64,000 bases of DNA. Source: a bacterium UBP4_UBA6127 (GTDB lineage Bacteria; UBP4; UBA4092). The DNA lies in NCBI GenBank assembly GCA_002428325.1, contig DIVR01000010.1, forward strand, positions 36,015-100,014, given 5' to 3'. A program made the position numbers and the translations under genes. The notes below the pieces were generated by a model. The model saw only the letters and a list, made by a program, of their open reading frames with translations. It made no database searches and had not been told where the DNA came from. Shown here one piece after another: positions 18,449-27,651 of this stretch. Numbering within the stretch: the stretch's first letter is position 1; every line of letters starts with the position of its first letter.

Positions 18449-18672
18449 AATGATTTACCTCCGTTTTCTTGTTTATCTCTCATAGGGGGTTGAGCTCATT
18501 TCCCTTTTTTCTTTTCATATATATATCTTGCATTACTCATGCCAATTGTCGTTATTTTGAGAGGATTTTGGGTAAACCTTTTTGGGTGTATTTAACTATA
18601 ATATTATCAATATTATATAAAATATTTTATTGCACGGGTAAGTGTATTGGCCGTTCATAAGATTTAATTTGG

Positions 18673-18701
18673 AATATCTTAACCGCTTCTTGCTATGTCA
18701 A
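18673..18701 (-). promoter_or_regulatory. Candidate hsp20 promoter
   Basis: On the minus strand, consensus TTGACA (18701-18696), a 17-base spacer and GATATT (18678-18673) form a sigma-70-type promoter. The leader to the ATG at 18448 would be about 220 bases, so another promoter nearer the gene is also possible. Confidence 0.45.
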
Positions 18702-18704
18702 AAT

Positions 18705-18718
18705 GGCATAGTTATGCC
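18705..18718. promoter_or_regulatory. 14-base palindrome beside the hsp20 promoter
   Basis: GGCATA-GT-TATGCC lies three bases upstream of the -35 element of the hsp20 promoter, where an activator or repressor would bind. It does not match CIRCE. The GG-to-GC spacing is one base short of a sigma-54 promoter. Confidence 0.4.
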
Positions 18719-18810
18719 AATTTGAAAGAGAGCTTTTGGTTTTAGTACAGCGTTTCTGTTTAGAGAAGAATAAAATACCCTAAATAATGGGAAAATCTCC
18801 AAGAGAGAAG

Positions 18811-18853
18811 GGAGTTGTAACGGAGAGGGTTTGACCCTCTCCGTTACAACTCC
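18811..18853. repeat. Perfect 19-bp inverted repeat with 5-base loop
   Basis: The left arm is GGAGTTGTAACGGAGAGGG and the loop TTTGA; the right arm (18835-18853) is its exact complement. It begins 35 bases after the stop of the minus-strand NAD(P)HX repair gene. It could stop transcription from that operon, though no long U-tract follows. A perfect 19-bp stem is also typical of REP/MITE-like elements. Confidence 0.65.
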
Positions 18854-18887
18854 GATATAAAAGGGTCAAATAATAAGAAAATAGTTC

Positions 18888-20450
18888 TCAAGAGTCTCTG
18901 ACTTGAATCATTTTTTTCATAGCTATCGGCAGAAAATGGAGAATATCCCCTGCGGTGAGGCAAAATTCAGTTAACTCCTGTGCTGCCAAATCTCCAGCCA
19001 TTCCATGAAGATAACAAGCCAGGATAGAGGCTTCCAAGGGGGTCAGTGATTGGGCCATAAATCCGGCAATCAGGCCGGTGAGGACATCCCCAGCGCCCGC
19101 AGTTGCCATGCCGGGATTCCCCGTGGGATTGATATAAACCTGGCCTGAAGGCTCAGCAATGAGGGTTTTTGCTCCCTTAAGGACCAAATAAACATTATGT
19201 TGTTTGGAAAATTGCTGGGCCAGGTTAATCCGATTTGCCTGAACCTGGTAAGAAGTCAGATGGACTAATCGGCTCATTTCACCCGGATGGGGGGTTAAAA
19301 CTACTGGGACCTTGGCTGATTTCAATATGGCGGAATCCTGGGTGAAAGCCATCAGTGCGTCAGCATCCAGCACCATAGGGCGTGGACTGGAGATTACCAG
19401 TTTTCTAACCAGAGAGAGGGTTGCTTCATGGGTGGACAAACCGGGACCGACCGCTATGACAGTGGCTTTATTCAGAAATTCATGAATCATCTGTTCAGCA
19501 TTGATATCCAGAGAATGCCTAGTTGTTTCCGGCAGGCCCAGGGTCATGACTTCAGTCAATTTTGTTGCCATCAAGGGTTGCAGGCTGGAAGGGACTCCCA
19601 GGGTTACCAGCCCTGTTCCTGCCCGAAGAGCACTCATACTGGTCAATGCCGCCGCTCCGGTAAATCCCGGAGAGCCTGCCAGGACCAGTACATGCCCGAA
19701 TTTACCCTTATGTCCCTCAGGGTCTCTCTGGGGGATGTACATAGAGCATTCATCCATTGTCAAATAATTCAGGGAATAATGTTTCTGATGGACTAGCTGG
19801 TCAGGAATCCCTATGTCGGCTATCTCAATTTTACCGATATATTTGGCTCCCGGGAAAGTTACCAGCCCCAATTTAGGTAATCCCAGCATAATGGTCAAAG
19901 CTGGAATGATACATTTGCCTGTGGGAAATCCTTTATCCGGATTTATTCCCGTTGGAATATCAATGGAAACCACGGGTTTGTTGGAGTCATTAATTGCATC
20001 AACGGCCTGAGCCACCATTCCATGTAATGGACCCTTGGATCCCGTTCCCAGGAGGGCATCAATAATAATATCAGCCTCTTCCAGGGAGCTTAATGATTCA
20101 TTTAATTCCGGCTCAGAAGAGAGTTCGTGAATCACCGGAACAGGATTCTGGTTTTTGAGTGTTTCTAAATTGGTCTTGGAGTCACCTGTGAGGTTTGATT
20201 CATTGGCCAACAGGAATACTTCCACTTTCAATCCCTGTTGATACAGATGCCGGGCAACCACCAGCCCATCTCCCCCATTATTTCCTTTTCCGCAAAAGAT
20301 AGCAAAAAAACGGGCTTCTGGATAACTGGAACGGGTGATTTCAGCCACAGCCTTTCCCGCATTTTCCATCAGAGTCAAGGAAGGAATCCCAAATCCTTCA
20401 ATGGCCGTCTGGTCAAGGTCTCTCATTTGTGCGGAAGTAACGACTTTCAT
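18888..20450 (-). CDS. nnrDE: Bifunctional NAD(P)HX epimerase/dehydratase
   Basis: This enzyme repairs hydrated NADH and NADPH. The N-terminal YjeF_N/NnrE domain (about 1-215) epimerises NAD(P)HX (CGKGNNGGDGLVVARHL, DALLGTGSKGPL, SIDIPTGINPD). The C-terminal NnrD/CARKD domain (about 225-515) is the ADP-dependent dehydratase (FGHVLVLAGSPGFTGAAAL, VLTPHPGEMSRL, and NPGMATAGAGDVLTGLIAG near 440-460). The 520-residue length fits the fused form seen in E. coli YjeF. It is the last gene of the operon that starts with the ROK kinase, 76 bp after hemW. Confidence 0.95.
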   Translation of the reverse strand: MKVVTSAQMRDLDQTAIEGFGIPSLTLMENAGKAVAEITRSSYPEARFFAIFCGKGNNGGDGLVVARHLYQQGLKVEVFLLANESNLTGDSKTNLETLKNQNPVPVIHELSSEPELNESLSSLEEADIIIDALLGTGSKGPLHGMVAQAVDAINDSNKPVVSIDIPTGINPDKGFPTGKCIIPALTIMLGLPKLGLVTFPGAKYIGKIEIADIGIPDQLVHQKHYSLNYLTMDECSMYIPQRDPEGHKGKFGHVLVLAGSPGFTGAAALTSMSALRAGTGLVTLGVPSSLQPLMATKLTEVMTLGLPETTRHSLDINAEQMIHEFLNKATVIAVGPGLSTHEATLSLVRKLVISSPRPMVLDADALMAFTQDSAILKSAKVPVVLTPHPGEMSRLVHLTSYQVQANRINLAQQFSKQHNVYLVLKGAKTLIAEPSGQVYINPTGNPGMATAGAGDVLTGLIAGFMAQSLTPLEASILACYLHGMAGDLAAQELTEFCLTAGDILHFLPIAMKKMIQVRDS

Positions 20451-20526
20451 GGCATAACTCCTTAATTGCTAAGATTACAGAAGATAGAAAGCCCTGTCAA
20501 GAAGAATCAGTGAGGGGAGGAAAACC

Positions 20527-21678
20527 TTAATCTTCGGCCAGTAAATCGGCAAAAAGAGCATCGGAAATCAAGATTCCTTTAGAAGTCAGGCTGATGCTGA
20601 CCGGATTGATTTCAAGGCATCCCATTTCCAAGTAAGGTTGGAAGACACTGCCGAATACGTCCAGGATATCATTCTGAAAGAGGTTCTGGAAAACAGATTT
20701 CTGAATTCCTTCCCGAAGCCGAAGGGTTACCATGCAATATTCTGCCATCAGTTCCTTTCCTTGAAGCCTTTCTTCTCCTGCCACCGGTAAATGGTCCCCT
20801 TGCATGGCTTCTAAATAGGATTCCAAGGTATCCAGGTTCCAATATCTCCTTCCCTGAAAGTAAGAATGAGCATTGACTCCAAATCCAAGGTAATCCCCAT
20901 ATTTCCAGTAGTTTAAATTATGCTGGCAAGGATAATTCGGCAGAGACCAGTTGGATATCTCATAATGATGAAAACCCGCTTTATGAAGCCGATTCATGGC
21001 ATATTCATACATGCTGATAGGAATCTCTTCATCAGGTAAACTCAATTGACCTGATTCAAGCTGGTGCTCCAGGGGAACATCCCCTTCGACTGTCAGTCCG
21101 TAAAGGCTAATATGATAAGGTTCACATTGTAAAGCTTTTTCCAGGCTGTCCTGCCATTGTGAGAGGGTTTGGGTCGGATATCCAAATATCAGGTCAAGGC
21201 TGAGGTTCTGAAAACCTGCCTCATGGGCCCGTTTGACTGCCTGCCGAATATCCTCCGATAAATGGGGCCGGTTCATCCTTTTTAACAGGCCCTCATCAAA
21301 AGACTGGGCTCCAATGCTGAGACGGTTGATTCCGGCCTCTTTATAACAAATTAATTTGTCCAGAGAATCCAGAGATTCTGGATTTGCTTCCAGGGTGATT
21401 TCACATTTTTCAACAGGGGAATAGCAATCGAATATTTGATGGAGTATGGCAAGGATATCTTGGGGAGGGATATGGGAGGGAGTTCCCCCGCCAAAAAATA
21501 AACTTGAAAATGTCTTTGGATAATCAAAAGGGAGGGATTGGGTCCTTAATTGGATTTCTTTAATCAGGGCATCCCGATAGCGTGGCTGATATAAATCTTT
21601 CCCGGCATAAGAGACAAAATCACAATAATGGCATTTGCTCTGGCAGAAAGGAATATGGATATAAATTCCTAAAGGCAT
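20527..21678 (-). CDS. hemW: HemW-type radical SAM protein (coproporphyrinogen oxidase-like)
   Basis: HemW is a radical SAM protein related to HemN that binds heme and is thought to act as a heme chaperone rather than an oxidase. The cluster-binding CxxxCxxC is Cys12, Cys16, Cys19 in IPFCQSKCHYCDF. GGGTPSHIP (SAM contacts) and the C-terminal HemN-like domain (LQGKELMAEYCMVTLRLREG) follow. The protein has 383 residues and lacks the long N-terminus of true HemN, which favours HemW. It lies 40 bp after the second lepB. Neighbouring lepA-lepB-hemW order is common in bacteria. Confidence 0.93.
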   Translation of the reverse strand: MPLGIYIHIPFCQSKCHYCDFVSYAGKDLYQPRYRDALIKEIQLRTQSLPFDYPKTFSSLFFGGGTPSHIPPQDILAILHQIFDCYSPVEKCEITLEANPESLDSLDKLICYKEAGINRLSIGAQSFDEGLLKRMNRPHLSEDIRQAVKRAHEAGFQNLSLDLIFGYPTQTLSQWQDSLEKALQCEPYHISLYGLTVEGDVPLEHQLESGQLSLPDEEIPISMYEYAMNRLHKAGFHHYEISNWSLPNYPCQHNLNYWKYGDYLGFGVNAHSYFQGRRYWNLDTLESYLEAMQGDHLPVAGEERLQGKELMAEYCMVTLRLREGIQKSVFQNLFQNDILDVFGSVFQPYLEMGCLEINPVSISLTSKGILISDALFADLLAED

Positions 21679-21718
21679 ATCGGATTCCTCCCTGTCGTTT
21701 GATTGGGAATGGTAATTG

Positions 21719-22372
21719 CTATCGAAGTATTTTCATCCGGAACAGAGTCCAGGGTTTCCATATTTCCAGGGGAATCTTATTCCCTTCCCGGTCCCGTGAA
21801 TACCAGTGCATAAAGAAAGCTTTTCCCTTTATGAATTTTATATTTACCGGTCCCCAGTAACGGCTGTCCCATGAATTGTTTCGGTTATCACCCATGGCAA
21901 AAACATAACCTTGGGGAACTTGATATGGAAAGGCGATATTCGGCGGCATGAACGGATTATATTGCATGGGTTCAGCGATGTAGGAATCTTTCAGGGGTTT
22001 CCCATTGAGATAGACCACATCGTCTCGAATATCTATGGTATCCCCGGCCACAGCGATACATCGTTTGATATAATCAATATGAGGCCCTCTGTCCCAAGCT
22101 TCAGGGGTGGTGGTGTATTGGACTTTTTCCCAGGGAACCAGAGAATATTTCCCGGGGAACTTAAAAACAATAATATCTCCACGCTGGGGAGTTTTATTCC
22201 AGTAAACAAACCTGTTGACAAAAACCATATCTCCAATTTGGAGAGTGTTGCGCATAGACTCTGAGGGGATTGCAAAAGGTTTGGCGATAAAGGTATGGGC
22301 CATTAAGGCAACAGTTCCGGCGACCAGCAGACCTTCTATCCATTCTCTTAACCAGTGTTTTTGGAAATACAT
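21719..22372 (-). CDS. lepB: Signal peptidase I (second of two tandem copies)
   Basis: Signal peptidase I removes signal peptides on the outer face of the inner membrane. One N-terminal membrane helix (about 11-28) is followed by box B with catalytic Ser39 (AIPSESMRNTL) and box D with Lys103 (YIKRCIAVAGD). Box E is GDNRNNSWDSRYWGP. The 217-residue protein has an insertion between boxes C and D (residues about 72-98) that the neighbouring copy lacks. The gap to the first copy is 129 bp, so it may have its own promoter. Confidence 0.94.
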   Translation of the reverse strand: MYFQKHWLREWIEGLLVAGTVALMAHTFIAKPFAIPSESMRNTLQIGDMVFVNRFVYWNKTPQRGDIIVFKFPGKYSLVPWEKVQYTTTPEAWDRGPHIDYIKRCIAVAGDTIDIRDDVVYLNGKPLKDSYIAEPMQYNPFMPPNIAFPYQVPQGYVFAMGDNRNNSWDSRYWGPVNIKFIKGKAFFMHWYSRDREGNKIPLEIWKPWTLFRMKILR

Positions 22373-22501
22373 TTATCGATTGTCCTGTCTAACGGTATTC
22401 TAATCAGTTATCTGCTTGAACTTTTCGGTAAATCAGAAGGATTCATTCTATCATAAAATTCTAATGCTTATCAGGTTTATCAGGCGGATCGGGGAGGGCT
22501 T

Positions 22502-23068
22502 TTAAATTTGTTGAAATCTAAAAATCGACCACCAGGGATATTCGATCAATTGCCCCTGCCGATTCCGGTAATTCCAGAATATCAGAAAAGCTCTTCCCTC
22601 AATTTCATCCGCTCGGAGGGGGCCCCAGTATCGGCTGTCCTGACTGTTATTCCTGTTGTCTCCCATGACAAAAACATGGCCCAAGGGAATCGATAGGGGA
22701 TATGTAAATAATCCCTTATCTTTAGTGAAGTCTTTAATATAGGGTTCATGTAAAAGGGTATCGCCTACTATCACTTGATTATCCTTCAGCTCGATGCTTT
22801 CTCCGGCCATGGCAATAACCCTTTTAACATAAAATATCTTAGGATCATTAGGATAATGAAAAACAACAATATCCCCCCGTTGGGGAGGATCCAGCCAATA
22901 AGCGAACCGATTGACCAGAATCAAATCCCCCACCTGGAGAGTATTCATCATAGAAGCTGAAGGAATTCTAAAAGGTTGTATAAAGAAGGTCTTAACCGAC
23001 AAAAAGACCAGAGATGCAATAATGAGTAACTCTATGGATTCTCTTAACAGGCTTTTTTGATATACCAT
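22502..23068 (-). CDS. lepB: Signal peptidase I (first of two tandem copies)
   Basis: A 188-residue paralogue of the next gene with the same architecture. It has one N-terminal helix (about 11-28), Ser39 in RIPSASMMNTL, Lys82 in YVKRVIAMAGE and GDNRNNSQDSRYWGPL. It is shorter because the loop before the Lys motif is compact. It lies 48 bp after lepA. Both copies keep the Ser/Lys dyad, so both should be active, perhaps with different substrate preference. Confidence 0.94.
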   Translation of the reverse strand: MVYQKSLLRESIELLIIASLVFLSVKTFFIQPFRIPSASMMNTLQVGDLILVNRFAYWLDPPQRGDIVVFHYPNDPKIFYVKRVIAMAGESIELKDNQVIVGDTLLHEPYIKDFTKDKGLFTYPLSIPLGHVFVMGDNRNNSQDSRYWGPLRADEIEGRAFLIFWNYRNRQGQLIEYPWWSIFRFQQI

Positions 23069-23116
23069 TCAGATTTCCTACTCATTGAGACAGGTCCAGC
23101 CGAATGAGAAATAATA

Positions 23117-24916
23117 TTATTCATCATCTACTGAGAGGACAGCCATAAAAGCTTCCTGAGGGACTTGGACTCTGCCGATTTGTTTCATCCGTTTCTTACC
23201 TTCTTTTTGTTTTTCCAGAAGTTTACGTTTACGGGTGATATCTCCCCCATAACATTTGGAGGTAACATCCTTTCGGAGGGGACGAACCGATTCACGAGCA
23301 ATGACCCGGCTTCCGATAGCAGCCTGAATGGCAACTTCAAACATTTGCCGGGGGATTAATTTACGCATCTTTTCCACCAACTGGCGGCCTCGATAATAAG
23401 CCACATCCTTATGCAGAATAATAGAAAGGGCATCTACCGGATCTCCGTTCAGCAGGACATCCAGTTTCACCAGGTCTGAAGTCTGGTATCCAATGACTTC
23501 ATAATCCAATGAGGCATACCCTTTGGTGACTGATTTGAGTTTATCATGAAAATCGGTGATGGTCTCAGCCAGAGGAATATGGTAAATCAGGGTGGCCCGA
23601 GTCTGGTCGGTATAATCCATTTTGATATATTCCCCTCGTTTCCCTGTGGCCAATTTCATGACATTTCCAACATAATCTGTTGGAACCATGATGGTGGCCT
23701 TAATGAAAGGTTCCCGGCATTCTTTGATTTGGGTGTTGGGGAATTTTGAGGGATTATCAACTTCAATGATATCCTCATTGGGCATAATGATTTGATACAT
23801 GACATTGGGCGCCGTGGTAACCAGGGTCAGGTTATATTCCCGTTCCAGCCGTTCCTGGATAATTTCCATATGCAATAATCCGAGGAAACCGCAACGGAAG
23901 CCGAATCCTAAAGCGGGTGAATTGTCCGGTTCAAACATGAAGGCTGCATCATTGAGCTTCATCTTTTCCATGGCATCCCGCAGTACTTCATATTCTTCAC
24001 TGACAGCAGGATAAAGACCGCAATAAACCATGGGTTTCACAGGTCGGTATCCGGGCAGGGGAACGGTTCTGCCTTTAATGGCCGTGGTAAAAGTATCTCC
24101 GACACTGACATCACTGATAGTTTTAATATTGGCAACCAGGTAACCGACTTCGCCCACTCCTAATTTTTCCACCGGTGACATCTTGGGACTGAAAATGCCG
24201 ACTTCCTGAACTTCGTATTCCTGTTTATTGGCCATCATTCGGATGATATCACCCTTTGTAACACTGCCGTCAAAGACACGGAAATAAATTATGACTCCTC
24301 GATAGGAGTCATAAATAGAGTCGAAAATCAGAGCTGCCAGCGGGGCTTCAAAACTCCCCTTGGGAGGAGCCACTCGCTGAACGACAGATTCCAGGATATC
24401 CGTAATGCCAATTCCCTCTTTACCACTGGCGAGAATAATTTCATTCTCGGCAACCGGCAGCATTTGGACTATCTGGTTCAGGCAGATTTCCAGACTGGCA
24501 TTTGGAAGGTCGATTTTATTGATTACCGGGATTAAGGCCAAGTGTTGATCAATTGCCAAATAGGCATTTGCCATAGTCTGGGCCTCGACTCCCTGGGAAG
24601 CATCTACCAGGAGAACAGCCCCTTCACAGCTGGCTAATGAACGTGAAACCTCATAAGAAAAATCCACATGGCCCGGTGTATCCAGAAGATTTAAGATATA
24701 TTTGATACCATCTTTGGCTTTATACTCCAGCCGGACCGGATGGGATTTAATTGTGATACCTCTCTCACGTTCGAGATCCATTGAGTCGAGAAACTGATCC
24801 CGCATTTCACGCAGGGTCAAAGCTCCTGTCACCTCCAGAAGTCGGTCGGAGATAGTTGTTTTCCCATGGTCGATATGGGCAATGATGCTGAAGTTCCTAA
24901 TTAATTTGGGGTCCAT
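23117..24916 (-). CDS. lepA: Elongation factor 4 (back-translocating GTPase)
   Basis: LepA/EF4 is a ribosome-binding GTPase acting in initiation or on stalled complexes. The 599 residues show G1 AHIDHGKTT (13-21), NLLDTPGHVDFSYE (G3), NKIDLP (G4), EF-G-like domains and the LepA-specific C-terminus (RKDVTSKCYGGDITRKRKLL). The start MDPKLIRNFSIIAHIDHGKT is standard. ROK kinase lies 20 bp upstream and lepB 48 bp downstream. Confidence 0.98.
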   Translation of the reverse strand: MDPKLIRNFSIIAHIDHGKTTISDRLLEVTGALTLREMRDQFLDSMDLERERGITIKSHPVRLEYKAKDGIKYILNLLDTPGHVDFSYEVSRSLASCEGAVLLVDASQGVEAQTMANAYLAIDQHLALIPVINKIDLPNASLEICLNQIVQMLPVAENEIILASGKEGIGITDILESVVQRVAPPKGSFEAPLAALIFDSIYDSYRGVIIYFRVFDGSVTKGDIIRMMANKQEYEVQEVGIFSPKMSPVEKLGVGEVGYLVANIKTISDVSVGDTFTTAIKGRTVPLPGYRPVKPMVYCGLYPAVSEEYEVLRDAMEKMKLNDAAFMFEPDNSPALGFGFRCGFLGLLHMEIIQERLEREYNLTLVTTAPNVMYQIIMPNEDIIEVDNPSKFPNTQIKECREPFIKATIMVPTDYVGNVMKLATGKRGEYIKMDYTDQTRATLIYHIPLAETITDFHDKLKSVTKGYASLDYEVIGYQTSDLVKLDVLLNGDPVDALSIILHKDVAYYRGRQLVEKMRKLIPRQMFEVAIQAAIGSRVIARESVRPLRKDVTSKCYGGDITRKRKLLEKQKEGKKRMKQIGRVQVPQEAFMAVLSVDDE

Positions 24917-24936
24917 GTGTTATTAAGTTATATCCT

Positions 24937-25929
24937 TTATTTTGCGTTGATTTCTGAAAATACAATCCCTGCGGCGCCTATACGTCCGGCTTCATTTCCC
25001 AGTTTTGCCATGACAATTTCTGTCCGGTCAATGAGAAACTTAAAACCTCGTTTCCTGAATTCATCCTGGGCAGGTTTCAATATGAAATCTCCGGCTTTCA
25101 TAACACCGCCCCCTAATGCCACCATCTCGGGGTTTAGCAGATTGACCAGCGTCATGATTCCAATACCAATAATCCTGCCGGTTTCATCCAGAATCCTTAA
25201 GGCCAGCTTATCTTTCTTTAAAGCGGCCTGATAAACAATTTCCGGGGATATGTTATCTAAGTCATTTTTTATCAATTTGGTTATCAGGGTCTTTTCACCC
25301 GATTCAATCGCCATCCGGGTCCGGCGATTTATGCCTAAGGCTGAGGCATGAGCTTCCAGACATCCCGGATTACCACATCCGCAAACTAACCCATTAGGGT
25401 CATAATTAATATGGCCCGGTTCTCCGCCGGCGCCATCCGCTCCATGCCAGACTTTTCCATTCAGGATAAGCCCTCCCCCAATACCGGTGCCGATAGTTAA
25501 CACAATCATGGTATCCGATTTTTTGCCGGTCCCTATCCATTTTTCACCGTAGGCGGCGGCATTGGCATCATTTTCCAGTAAGAAGGGGAATTTGAAACCT
25601 TTCTGGCATTCTTTCAATAAGGGGATATCAACCCATCCGGGAAGATTGGGAGCAATTCGAACAATCCACTTCTTCATATCAATCAAACCCGGAGTCGCTA
25701 CACAGGCTCCTAATACGTGGCCCTTTTTCCGGGCGGCAGAATCTGCCAGTTTTTGGGTCAATATTCTAATTTGACTGATAACATGCTTGGGCCCTTTTTC
25801 ACCTTCAGTTGGGACCACAATATCATCCACAATTTTGCCCTTATTATTTACAAGAGCTCCTTTAATGGATTGACCACCTAAATCAATACCAATAGCATAC
25901 ATTTTGGAAGTATCTTTTTTTGCCGGCAT
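24937..25929 (-). CDS. ROK-family sugar kinase (probable glucokinase)
   Basis: A 330-residue ROK protein that likely phosphorylates glucose or a related hexose. The N-terminal phosphate-binding loop is AIGIDLGGQSIKGALV. The catalytic region is LENDANAAAYGE. The glucose-binding HIN-type motif (GEPGHINYDPNG) is followed by the zinc motif CGCGNPGCLEAHAS, and GGGVMKAGDF closes the fold. No helix-turn-helix is present, so it is a kinase and not a ROK repressor. An internal start at MYAIGIDLG is possible but lacks a ribosome site. It is first in the operon with lepA. Confidence 0.88.
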   Translation of the reverse strand: MPAKKDTSKMYAIGIDLGGQSIKGALVNNKGKIVDDIVVPTEGEKGPKHVISQIRILTQKLADSAARKKGHVLGACVATPGLIDMKKWIVRIAPNLPGWVDIPLLKECQKGFKFPFLLENDANAAAYGEKWIGTGKKSDTMIVLTIGTGIGGGLILNGKVWHGADGAGGEPGHINYDPNGLVCGCGNPGCLEAHASALGINRRTRMAIESGEKTLITKLIKNDLDNISPEIVYQAALKKDKLALRILDETGRIIGIGIMTLVNLLNPEMVALGGGVMKAGDFILKPAQDEFRKRGFKFLIDRTEIVMAKLGNEAGRIGAAGIVFSEINAK

Positions 25930-26272
25930 ATAAGATGACCTTTACCTTGAGGATATATAATTCCAAAACCTTTATTATACCATGTATCTGGGGGATAATT
26001 GGGCTGGAATCATTCGAATCCATCGACTAGTATATAAATCAGTATGATAGGTTATAAAACCTTATCACGGACTGTTTCCGGAGTGTCTTAAAACCCAAAT
26101 CAAGGAGACCCAAATTATTAATTGGATATCCGGACAATAGCTGGCTTCATTTTGCTACCAATGGGGATAAATAACTGACAATATACCTGGAATGAACCTG
26201 ATAGACATAAAAAGATAAAACAGGAACCCCATAATCTGGAGCTCCTGTTTTTTTTACTGTCCCTGATTTAAA
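25930..26272. other. Intergenic region between accC and the ROK kinase
   Basis: This 343-base gap between two minus-strand genes holds the accC terminator at 26218-26250. The rest must contain the promoter of the ROK-lepA operon, but I could not single one out. Confidence 0.45.
26218..26250 (-). terminator. Terminator of the lysC-accB-accC unit
   Basis: AAACAGGA and TCCTGTTT form an 8-bp stem whose inner part pairs imperfectly. It begins 23 bases after the accC stop and is followed on the minus strand by a T-rich stretch (TATCTTTTT). A T-run on the plus-strand side would also let it act in the other direction. Confidence 0.75.
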
Positions 26273-27619
26273 TTACAAAGTAGTCAGGATTTTTTCAACA
26301 AATTTAGTATTGACTGTTCCTCGGCGGAATTCCGGACGATTTAATAGAATCTGATGGAAGGGGATAGTGGTGGGTATTCCTTCAATGATGAATTCATCCA
26401 AGGCTCTTAACATCCGGCTGATGGCCTGATCCCGGGTAGGTGCATGGACTATCAGCTTACCCAGTAATGAATCGTAGTAGGGAGGTACGACATATTCCTG
26501 GTAAATATGGCTGTCCACCCTGACTCCCGGCCCCCCGGGCGCATGGAAAGCTGTGATTTTTCCCGGCATAGGCATGAAATTCCGATTAGGGTCTTCGGCA
26601 TTGATTCGGCATTCGATTGCATGTCCACGCAGGATTAAATCCCTTTGGGTATAGGTCAGTTTTTCTCCGGCAGCAATCCGTAATTGTTCTTTTAACAGAT
26701 CCACTCCGCTGACTAATTCAGTAACCGGATGTTCTACCTGGATGCGGGTATTCATTTCCATAAAAAAGAAATTACTATGCTTGTCCAGAAGAAACTCAAT
26801 CGTTCCGGCATTCTGGTATCCTACACTGCGGGCAATGGCGACCGCCGAATCCCCCATCTTTTTACGAAGGGTATTATCCAATGCCGGGGAAGGCGATTCC
26901 TCTATCAACTTCTGGTGACGGCGTTGCAATGAACAATCACGTTCTCCCAGATGGATGATATTTCCAAATTTATCGCCCATCAGCTGAAATTCAATATGAC
27001 GGGGTTCTTCTAAAAACTTTTCCAGATAGATCTCAGAGTTTCCAAAACCGGCTTCGGCTTCGGCTTTAGCTGTGCCATAAGCTGACGCAAGACTGACATC
27101 GGTATGGGCGATTCGCATCCCTCGTCCACCCCCTCCGGCGCTGGCTTTGATAATGACCGGATACCCGATTTTATGGGCAATGGCTATGGCATCATCAATA
27201 GATTCTACCGGACCATCTGAGCCAGGTGTGATAGTAACACCGGCCAGTTTAGCCGTTCGGCGGGCTTCTGACTTATTTCCCATCAGCCGTAATACTTTGG
27301 CTGAGGGCCCAATGAACCGGATGTTACAGGACTCACAAATTTCGGCAAAATGGGGATTTTCGGACAAAAAACCATATCCGGGATGGATGGCTTCTGCATC
27401 AGTTATTTCTGCAGCGCTGATAATAGCAGGAATATTCAAATAACTCTGATTGGCCGGTGGAGGTCCGATGCAAATGCTTTCATCGGCAAACCTGACATGT
27501 AAACTGTCTCGGTCAGCTTCTGAGTAAACGGCGACCGTCTTAATGCCCATCTCACGGCAGGCACGGATTACCCTCAGGGCGATTTCTCCACGGTTTGCTA
27601 TTAGTATTTTATGAAACAT
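26273..27619 (-). CDS. accC: Acetyl-CoA carboxylase biotin carboxylase subunit
   Basis: AccC carboxylates biotin on AccB using ATP and bicarbonate. The 448-residue protein begins MFHKILIANRGEIALRVIRA. It has the ATP-grasp glycine loop KASAGGGGRGMRIAH, the ERDCSLQRRHQKLIEESPS stretch, FFMEMNTRIQVEHPVTE and the HAIECRINAEDP motif. accB lies 32 bp upstream, the classic accBC pair. Confidence 0.98.
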   Translation of the reverse strand: MFHKILIANRGEIALRVIRACREMGIKTVAVYSEADRDSLHVRFADESICIGPPPANQSYLNIPAIISAAEITDAEAIHPGYGFLSENPHFAEICESCNIRFIGPSAKVLRLMGNKSEARRTAKLAGVTITPGSDGPVESIDDAIAIAHKIGYPVIIKASAGGGGRGMRIAHTDVSLASAYGTAKAEAEAGFGNSEIYLEKFLEEPRHIEFQLMGDKFGNIIHLGERDCSLQRRHQKLIEESPSPALDNTLRKKMGDSAVAIARSVGYQNAGTIEFLLDKHSNFFFMEMNTRIQVEHPVTELVSGVDLLKEQLRIAAGEKLTYTQRDLILRGHAIECRINAEDPNRNFMPMPGKITAFHAPGGPGVRVDSHIYQEYVVPPYYDSLLGKLIVHAPTRDQAISRMLRALDEFIIEGIPTTIPFHQILLNRPEFRRGTVNTKFVEKILTTL

Positions 27620-27651
27620 AAGGGGGCTTGTTCAACCTCGTGTCAGGGAAA

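Larger units (their letters stand above)
18449..18887. other. Intergenic region upstream of hsp20
   Basis: This 439-base gap contains the hsp20 leader, its candidate promoter at 18673-18701, a GGCATA/TATGCC palindrome at 18705-18718 and a 19-bp perfect hairpin at 18811-18853. Nothing in it looks coding. Confidence 0.55.

Noticed and set aside
18705..18718. Sigma-54 promoter upstream of hsp20
   Set aside because: GGCATA...TATGCC places GG and GC nine bases apart, one short of the required ten, and the symmetry indicates a protein-binding palindrome.
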